This document shows, in pieces, positions 1-4,870 of a stretch of 8,052 nucleotides of DNA (position 1 is the first letter of the stretch; every line of letters starts with the position of its first letter). Both the position numbers and the translations under genes were made by a program. Source of the stretch: Oscillospiraceae bacterium (lineage in GTDB: Bacteria; Bacillota; Clostridia; Oscillospirales; Oscillospiraceae); the NCBI GenBank assembly GCA_902766215.1, contig CACXCV010000025.1, positions 1-8,052 on the forward strand. Direction: 5' to 3'. The notes beneath the pieces were generated by a model. It was not told the DNA's origin, searched no databases, and worked only from the letters and a program-made list of their open reading frames with translations.

Positions 1-642
1 CGGATGGGCCTGCCGGTAAACCGGCTGATCTGCGCCAGCAACGCCAACAATGTGCTCACCGACTTTCTATGTACCGGCGTCTATGACCGCAACCGCCCCT
101 TCCACACCACCACCAGCCCCTCGATGGACATCCTGATCTCGTCCAATCTGGAGCGGCTGCTCTATCTGCTCTGCGGCTCGGACGCCGAGGTGCGCGGCTA
201 TATGGACGCGCTGAAGCAGACCGGCCGCTATGAGGTCAGTCCCGCCATCTTCCGCGCCCTGGGCGAGATCTTCGACGCCGGCTTCTGCCTGGATGGGCAG
301 TCGTCCCGGGCCATCGGCACGCTCTTTGCCCAAACCGGCTACCTGATGGATCCGCATACGGCGGTGGGCTATGCCGTGCTGGAGGACTATCGCCGCCGCA
401 CCGGAGACGCCGCGCCTGCGGTGCTGGCCTCCACGGCCAGCCCGTTCAAGTTCTGCCACAGCGTGCTGCAGGCCCTGGGCGTGAACGAGCTGCGCAGCGG
501 CGTGGAGCAGATTGACCAGCTCAGCCAGGTTTCTGGCAAGGCTGCGCCGCTGCCTCTGCTGCAGCTGAAGGACAAGGCGGTGCGCTTTACCCGCGTGACG
601 GACAAGCGGGACATGGAGCGCGCCGTGCTGGAGATGCTCTGA
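1..642 (+). CDS. thrC: Threonine synthase, C-terminal part (5' end outside the window)
   Basis: This is the last 213 codons of a PLP-dependent threonine synthase, which converts O-phospho-L-homoserine to threonine and phosphate in the cytoplasm. The frame is open from base 1, so the ATG at 4 is an internal methionine and the true start lies upstream. Recognisable stretches, counted from base 1, are the NNVLTDFL block (residues 16–23), the TSPSMDILISSNLERLL block (38–54), DPHTAV (117–122) and STASPFKF (144–151). All match the C-terminal half of the long, E. coli/yeast-type ThrC, in the version seen in Clostridia. The PLP-binding lysine would be upstream and cannot be checked. The stop codon (640–642) overlaps the next ATG by one base, so the two genes are probably translationally coupled. 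The identification is firm; only the missing 5' end is uncertain. Confidence 0.93.
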   Translation, partial: RMGLPVNRLICASNANNVLTDFLCTGVYDRNRPFHTTTSPSMDILISSNLERLLYLLCGSDAEVRGYMDALKQTGRYEVSPAIFRALGEIFDAGFCLDGQSSRAIGTLFAQTGYLMDPHTAVGYAVLEDYRRRTGDAAPAVLASTASPFKFCHSVLQALGVNELRSGVEQIDQLSQVSGKAAPLPLLQLKDKAVRFTRVTDKRDMERAVLEML

Positions 643-1328
643 TGGCGCTGTTTGCCATTGGCGACCTGCACCTGTCCCTGGGCGCCGACAAGCCCATGGA
701 CGTGTTCGGCGGCGCGTGGGACGGCTATGTGGACAAGCTCCGCGCCGGCCTGTCCATCATCGGCCCGGAGGACACTACGGTGCTCTGCGGCGATCTGAGC
801 TGGGGTATGGATCTGGAGGCGGCGCTGCCGGATTTCCGCTTTATCTCAGCAATCCCTGGGCGGAAGATCCTGCTTAAGGGCAACCATGACTATTGGTGGA
901 GCACGGCGAAGAAGTTCTATGCCTTCTGCCGGCAGTACGAGCTGGAAAACATGGAGCTGCTGCACAACTGCTGCTTTTTCTATGGCGATCTCGCCATCTG
1001 CGGCACGCGCGGCTGGTTTTATGAAGAGGACAAGGACGGCGAGCACGACGAAAAGGTCTTCCGGCGGGAGCTGGGGCGGCTGGAAACCAGCCTCAAGGCG
1101 GCCGGCGAGGTGGAAAAGTATTGCTTTCTGCACTATCCGCCCCGTTATCGCGGCTATGAGTGCCCCGAGCTGATCGCGCTGATGGAACGCTATGGCGTGC
1201 GCCAGTGCTGCTATGGCCACCTGCACGGCGGCAGCCACAAGCTGGCGGTGCAGGGCCTGCACGGCGGTGTGGACTATCGCATGGTCAGCGCGGACTATCT
1301 GGGCTTTCGCCCGCTGCGGCTTTTGTAA
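642..1328 (+). CDS. Calcineurin-like metallophosphoesterase
   Basis: This 228-residue protein has the full set of metal-binding motifs of the calcineurin-like phosphoesterase family. They are GDLH near the start (D8, H10), CGDLSWG (D51), KGNHDYWW (N81, H82, D83), FLHYPP (H164) and YGHLHGG (H193, H195). It should be a soluble, dinuclear-metal phosphoesterase; no signal peptide or membrane segment is visible. The substrate cannot be read from the sequence, and related proteins cleave very different phosphoesters. The ATG at 642 overlaps the thrC stop codon (TGATG) and has a TGGAG site at 629–633, eight bases upstream, which fixes the start and suggests coupling to thrC. The conserved tryptophan pair after the NHD motif and two cysteine-rich spots (C110–C111, C189–C190) are family- or lineage-specific details of unknown meaning. 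Confidence 0.85.
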   Translation: MALFAIGDLHLSLGADKPMDVFGGAWDGYVDKLRAGLSIIGPEDTTVLCGDLSWGMDLEAALPDFRFISAIPGRKILLKGNHDYWWSTAKKFYAFCRQYELENMELLHNCCFFYGDLAICGTRGWFYEEDKDGEHDEKVFRRELGRLETSLKAAGEVEKYCFLHYPPRYRGYECPELIALMERYGVRQCCYGHLHGGSHKLAVQGLHGGVDYRMVSADYLGFRPLRLL

Positions 1329-1387
1329 AATAAAGCGGAAGTGTGCAAAACATTCTGTTTTTCTTAGAATCGCGGGGATCATTCCCT

Positions 1388-1423
1388 TGTGAGAAAACGA
1401 AAAAAACAGTGGAAATTCTCACA
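1388..1423. repeat. 8-bp perfect dyad overlapping the tig promoter
   Basis: TGTGAGAA at 1388–1395 and its exact reverse complement TTCTCACA at 1416–1423 are separated by 20 bases, centre to centre 28 bp. The right half lies in the spacer between the proposed -35 and -10 elements, and the left half lies just upstream of the -35. This geometry would suit a two-site operator. It could also form a long-looped stem in read-through transcripts from the upstream operon. It does not match the CtsR heptad repeat (GGTCAAA type) or the CIRCE element of HrcA. Confidence 0.45.
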
Positions 1424-1438
1424 TATATCTGATAGAAT
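1410..1438 (+). promoter_or_regulatory. Candidate sigma-A promoter for the tig cluster
   Basis: TGGAAA at 1410–1415 (four of six matches to TTGACA) and TAGAAT at 1433–1438 (five of six matches to TATAAT) are separated by exactly 17 bases. Transcription would begin near 1445, giving a leader of about 43 bases before tig. The surrounding gap is clearly richer in A and T than the flanking genes, as expected for a promoter region. It is the best promoter candidate in the window and lies at the start of the proteostasis block. It is a sequence match only; no start site has been measured. Confidence 0.55.
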
Positions 1439-1453
1439 AGATAAAGTTTACGG

Positions 1454-1468
1454 CAGGGGACAGCCCTG
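1454..1468 (+). promoter_or_regulatory. Small leader hairpin just upstream of the tig RBS
   Basis: CAGGG (1454–1458) and CCCTG (1464–1468) can pair around a five-base loop, with a possible extra G·U pair (1453/1469). The stem ends six bases before the AGGAGG of tig. It is short and could be chance, but its place in the leader would let it affect ribosome access or 5' stability. Confidence 0.25.
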
Positions 1469-1474
1469 TGCTAT

Positions 1475-1480
1475 AGGAGG
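1475..1480 (+). promoter_or_regulatory. Shine-Dalgarno site that sets the tig start
   Basis: A perfect AGGAGG sits seven bases before the ATG at 1488. It decides between this ATG and an in-frame GTG at 1389 that would add 33 residues. The longer version is rejected because the extra residues (rich in Arg and Lys) do not resemble any trigger factor N-terminus and would run across the predicted promoter. Confidence 0.85.
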
Positions 1481-1487
1481 AAACGAA

Positions 1488-2810
1488 ATGACTATCAAGA
1501 GTTGCGAAAGAAACGACAACAGCACTGCCAAGCTTGTCATCGAGATCGACAAGGAAACCTTTGAGCAGAATATTGAAAAGGCCTATCGTCAGGCCCGCGG
1601 CAAGATTTTTGTGCCCGGCTTCCGCAAGGGCAAGGCCCCCCGCAAGGTGGTTGAGGGCATGTACGGCGCCAGCGTGTTCTATGAGGACGCCATCAACCTG
1701 CTGTTCCCCGAGGCCTTCAAGGAGGCCGTGGAGAGCGAAAAGCTCGACGCCATCGGCAACCCGTCCGTCACCGCCGTGGACACCACCGACGGCGTGCTGA
1801 CCCTGACGGTGGAGACCGACGTCTATCCCACCGTGACGCTGGGCCAGTATAAGGGCCTGGAGGTTCCCAAGGCCGAGGCCACGCTGACCGATGCCGAGGT
1901 TGACGCCGAGATCGAGCGCCTGCGCGAGCGTAACGCCCGTATTACCACCGTCGAGCGTCCGGCGCAGCTGGGCGACACCGTGGTCATCGACTTCGAGGGC
2001 TTTAAGGACGGCGTTCCCTTCGAGGGCGGCAAGGGCGAGGGCCACAGCCTGAAGCTGGGCTCCGGCTCCTTCATCCCCGGCTTTGAGGATCAGCTGGTTG
2101 GCTGCTCCGCCGGCGAGGAGAAGACAGTCGAGGTCGTCTTCCCCGAGAACTATGGCGCCTCTGAGCTGGCCGGCCAGCCGGCCACCTTCCAGTGCAAGGT
2201 GCACGAGGTGAAGGAAACCGTCAAGCCTGCGCTGGACGACGAGTTTGCCAAGGACGTGTCCGAGTTTGACACCCTGGACGAGCTGGTTGCCGACACCCGC
2301 AAGAAGCTGACCGAGCAGCGCGAGAAGAGTGTGGACGAGGCCTTCCGCAACGCGGTGCTCTCCGCCGCCGCGCAGAACGTCACCGTGACTGTGCCGCACA
2401 CCATGATTGAAAACTCGCTGGACAGCATGATGCAGAACTTCCAGTATCAGCTGTCCATGAGCGGCATGACCCTCAAGGACTATATGCAGATGCTGGGCAT
2501 GAACGAGCAGAGCCTGCGCCAGAACATGGCCGCCAGCGCCGAGGCCCGCGTCCGCAGCGAGCTGATGCTTGAAGAGGTTGTCAAGGCCGAAAATATTCAG
2601 GTCTCCGACGAGGAAGTGGCCGCCCGCTATGACGAGATGGCCAAGCAGAGCGGCATGGAACTGGACAAGCTGAAGGAAATGGTCAGCGAGGAAAACGTGA
2701 AGAACGACGTGGCGGTCAACCATGCCATCGAGCTGATCGTCTCTTCCGCTGTGCCCACCAAGATCGAAAAGGTCGAGGCGCCGGCCGAGGCGGAGAAAAC
2801 CGAGGAATAA
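1488..2810 (+). CDS. tig: Trigger factor, ribosome-associated chaperone and peptidyl-prolyl isomerase
   Basis: This 440-residue protein matches trigger factor in length and domain order. Residues 1 to about 115 form the ribosome-binding tail domain, with the signature GFRKGKAP at 44–51 that docks on ribosomal protein L23 beside the exit tunnel. Residues of about 160–242 form the FKBP-type isomerase domain, beginning GDTVVIDFEG (162–171) and containing GSGSFIPGFE (191–200). The rest, to about 425, is the helical chaperone domain with a methionine-rich stretch (about 313–347) suited to hydrophobic clients. The protein ends in an acidic Glu/Ala tail. It binds nascent chains co-translationally in the cytoplasm. 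It stands first in the clp/lon cluster behind its own predicted promoter. No TTA, CTA or TCA codons occur in the gene, in keeping with a highly expressed GC-rich gene. Confidence 0.97.
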   Translation: MTIKSCERNDNSTAKLVIEIDKETFEQNIEKAYRQARGKIFVPGFRKGKAPRKVVEGMYGASVFYEDAINLLFPEAFKEAVESEKLDAIGNPSVTAVDTTDGVLTLTVETDVYPTVTLGQYKGLEVPKAEATLTDAEVDAEIERLRERNARITTVERPAQLGDTVVIDFEGFKDGVPFEGGKGEGHSLKLGSGSFIPGFEDQLVGCSAGEEKTVEVVFPENYGASELAGQPATFQCKVHEVKETVKPALDDEFAKDVSEFDTLDELVADTRKKLTEQREKSVDEAFRNAVLSAAAQNVTVTVPHTMIENSLDSMMQNFQYQLSMSGMTLKDYMQMLGMNEQSLRQNMAASAEARVRSELMLEEVVKAENIQVSDEEVAARYDEMAKQSGMELDKLKEMVSEENVKNDVAVNHAIELIVSSAVPTKIEKVEAPAEAEKTEE

Positions 2811-2822
2811 GCTTTTCGCTCC

Positions 2823-2877
2823 GCGGTTACAATGAATGGAACGGAATCGGCGGCCGGATCGGCCGCCGCCGTACCGC
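2823..2877 (+). promoter_or_regulatory. Nested hairpin between tig and clpP
   Basis: A perfect 9-bp GC-only stem, CGGCGGCCG (2848–2856) with CGGCCGCCG (2860–2868), closes on a three-base GAT loop. Outside it, GCGGT (2823–2827) can pair with ACCGC (2873–2877). No T-run follows; the next bases are AGAATG and then the clpP ribosome binding site. It is therefore not a standard intrinsic terminator. A role as mRNA stability or processing element, or as a partial attenuator between tig and clpP, is inference. Confidence 0.55.
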
Positions 2878-2898
2878 AGAATGTAAAGGAGTAAACGC

Positions 2899-3480
2899 AT
2901 GAGCTTAGTACCCTATGTTGTAGAGCAGACCAGCCGCGGGGAGCGGTCATATGACATCTTTTCCCGCCTGCTGAACGACCGGATTGTCATGCTCTCGGAA
3001 GAGGTCAACGACACCACCGCCAGTCTAATTGTGGCGCAGCTGCTGTTTCTGGAGGCCCAGGACCCGGACAAGGACATCCAGTTCTACATCAACAGCCCCG
3101 GCGGTTCGGTAACGGCCGGCATGGCGATCTATGACACGATGCAGTATATCAAGTGCGATGTGAGCACCATCTGCATCGGCATGGCGGCCAGCATGGGCGC
3201 GTTTCTGCTCTCCTCCGGCGCCAAGGGCAAGCGCTTTTCGCTGCCCAACGCCGAGATTATGATCCACCAGCCCTCCGCCGGGACGCAGGGACAGGTGACT
3301 GACATGGCCATTCATCTCAAGCGGCTGGAGACAATCAAGCAGCGGATCAACCAGATTATGGCCTCCAACACCGGCAAGCCGGTAGAGGTGGTTACTGCCG
3401 ATTGCGAGCGCGACAACTTCATGTCCGCCGACGAAGCAGTGGCCTATGGCCTGATCGACAAGGTCATTACCAGCCGCTGA
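2899..3480 (+). CDS. clpP: ATP-dependent Clp protease proteolytic subunit
   Basis: This 193-residue serine peptidase forms the double-heptamer chamber that degrades proteins delivered by Clp ATPases. The catalytic triad is visible as S98 in GMAASMGAF, H123 in MIHQP and D172 in ERDNF, the usual spacing for ClpP. The oxyanion-site NSPGGS motif is at 65–70. The N-terminus (MSLVPYVVEQTSRGER) is the standard ClpP start; any propeptide is very short. AAGGAG at 2886–2891, seven bases before the ATG, confirms the start. clpX follows 30 bases downstream, so the two ClpXP partners are expressed together. No other Clp ATPase (ClpC, ClpE) lies in the window, though ClpP could serve those too. I see no CtsR operator upstream. 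Confidence 0.98.
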   Translation: MSLVPYVVEQTSRGERSYDIFSRLLNDRIVMLSEEVNDTTASLIVAQLLFLEAQDPDKDIQFYINSPGGSVTAGMAIYDTMQYIKCDVSTICIGMAASMGAFLLSSGAKGKRFSLPNAEIMIHQPSAGTQGQVTDMAIHLKRLETIKQRINQIMASNTGKPVEVVTADCERDNFMSADEAVAYGLIDKVITSR

Positions 3481-3510
3481 AGGCTTCCCTGACAGAGAGG
3501 AGGGCATGCT

Positions 3511-4794
3511 ATGCCCACAAAAGACGGGTCAATCCGCTGCTCGTTCTGCGGCAAACGCCAAGAACAGGTCGAGCGGATCATCGCAGGCCCCAATGTGTAT
3601 ATCTGCAACGAATGCGTCGAGCTGTGCAACAGCATCCTGGCCGACGAGATCTTTGAGCATGCGCCCCAGGAGCTGGAGATGCCCGATCATCTGCCCACGC
3701 CGCAGGAGATCAAGGCCTATATGGACGGTTATATCATTGGCCAGGACGAGGCCAAGGTCGCTCTGTCGGTGGCGGTATACAACCATTATAAACGCATCTA
3801 TTTCTCCACCGGCTCCGAGGTCGAGCTGCAGAAGAGCAACATCCTGCTCATCGGCCCCACCGGCACGGGCAAAACGCTGTTTGCCCAGACGCTGGCCCGG
3901 CTGTTGGACGTGCCCTTTGCCATTGCCGACGCCACCACCCTGACCGAGGCCGGCTATGTGGGCGAGGACGTGGAGAACATTCTGCTGCGCCTGCTGCAGG
4001 CGGCAGACTTTGATGTCGAGCGCGCCCAGCGCGGCATCATCTATATCGACGAGATGGACAAAATCGCGCGCAAGAGCGAGAATACCTCCATCACCCGTGA
4101 CGTCAGCGGCGAAGGCGTACAGCAGGCGCTGCTGAAGATCCTGGAGGGCACCGTGGCGAACGTTCCGCCCCAGGGCGGACGCAAGCACCCCCAGCAGGAG
4201 TTTATCCCCATCGACACGACCAACATCCTCTTCATCTGCGGCGGCGCGTTCGACGGTTTGGACAAGATCATCGAAAGCCGTACCCAGCGCAGCAGCATCG
4301 GCTTCGGCGCGGAAATCACCAAGAAGAACGACCGCGACGTGGGCGAGCTGTTCCGCCAGGTTCAGCCCCACGACCTGCTGAAGTTTGGCATCATCCCCGA
4401 GCTGGTGGGCCGCATGCCGGTTATCACCAGCCTGCGCAGCCTGACGGACGAGGATATGGTCCGCATCCTGACCGAGCCGAAAAACGCCCTGTGCAAGCAA
4501 TACACGCAGCTGCTGGGCTATGACGGCGTTGAGCTGGTGTTCGAGCCGGAGGCCATGGAGGCCATTGCCCGCCGCGCCCGCGAGCGCGAGATTGGCGCCC
4601 GCGGCCTGCGCACCGTGATGGAGGGCCTGATGACGCAGATCATGTACGACATTCCGTCGGATCTGACGATCAAAAAGGTGACCGTTACCCGCGCCTGCGT
4701 CGAGGATGGGGAGCAGCCCCTGATCGAGCGCGATGCCGAGCACCCGCGCCAGGCTATCAGCCGCGGCACGCACCGCAACACCCAGGTTTCCTGA
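3511..4794 (+). CDS. clpX: ATP-dependent Clp protease ATP-binding subunit ClpX
   Basis: This 427-residue AAA+ unfoldase recognises tagged substrates and threads them into ClpP. The N-terminal zinc-binding domain has four cysteines (C10, C13, C32, C35). The AAA+ module has Walker A GPTGTGKT (115–122), the GYVG pore loop (148–151), Walker B IIYIDE (176–181), the RKH loop (224–226), a likely arginine finger in ELVGR (R301) and the sensor-2 GARGL (362–366). The IGF tripeptide that plugs into ClpP pockets is present at 263–265, so pairing with the ClpP next door is well supported. AGGAGG at 3498–3503 lies seven bases before the ATG; a second ATG at 3506 is out of frame. The last 20 or so residues, after IERDAE, are variable and probably disordered. 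Length is normal for the family. Confidence 0.98.
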   Translation: MPTKDGSIRCSFCGKRQEQVERIIAGPNVYICNECVELCNSILADEIFEHAPQELEMPDHLPTPQEIKAYMDGYIIGQDEAKVALSVAVYNHYKRIYFSTGSEVELQKSNILLIGPTGTGKTLFAQTLARLLDVPFAIADATTLTEAGYVGEDVENILLRLLQAADFDVERAQRGIIYIDEMDKIARKSENTSITRDVSGEGVQQALLKILEGTVANVPPQGGRKHPQQEFIPIDTTNILFICGGAFDGLDKIIESRTQRSSIGFGAEITKKNDRDVGELFRQVQPHDLLKFGIIPELVGRMPVITSLRSLTDEDMVRILTEPKNALCKQYTQLLGYDGVELVFEPEAMEAIARRAREREIGARGLRTVMEGLMTQIMYDIPSDLTIKKVTVTRACVEDGEQPLIERDAEHPRQAISRGTHRNTQVS

Positions 4795-4800
4795 AAGAAT

Positions 4801-4831
4801 GCAGCCGCACGGGTCGCCCCTGTGCGGCTGC
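4801..4831 (+). terminator. Hairpin between clpX and lon, possibly a leaky terminator
   Basis: GCAGCCGCAC (4801–4810) pairs perfectly with GTGCGGCTGC (4822–4831); GGG and CCC inside the loop can add three more pairs. It starts six bases after the clpX stop codon. The bases that follow (TTGTAT) are too poor in T for a strong intrinsic terminator. No convincing promoter is seen between it and lon, so lon is probably still transcribed by read-through. It could instead protect the 3' end of a tig–clpX message. Confidence 0.5.
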
Positions 4832-4870
4832 TTGTATCCATCCTGCTGAAACGAGGAAGAAGGGATTTAT

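Noticed and set aside
1342..1370. Second TAGAAT (-10-like) at 1365–1370 with a TGTGCA at 1342–1347
   Set aside because: The -35 matches the consensus at only three of six positions. The 1410–1438 pair is better and closer to tig.
1329..1380. Possible terminator after the metallophosphoesterase gene, including the T-run in 1358–1365 and the ATTCT/AGAAT pairing
   Set aside because: The available stems are four or five pairs long and either lie too far from the T-run or enclose it in the loop, so no intrinsic terminator is convincing.
1389..1487. GTG-initiated N-terminal extension of trigger factor
   Set aside because: It has no ribosome binding site at a useful distance, would cross the predicted promoter, and adds residues unlike any trigger factor. 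The ATG at 1488 has a perfect AGGAGG.
2828..2833. TACAAT -10-like box upstream of clpP
   Set aside because: No acceptable -35 is found 16–18 bases upstream and there is no extended -10 TGn, so an internal clpP promoter is not supported.
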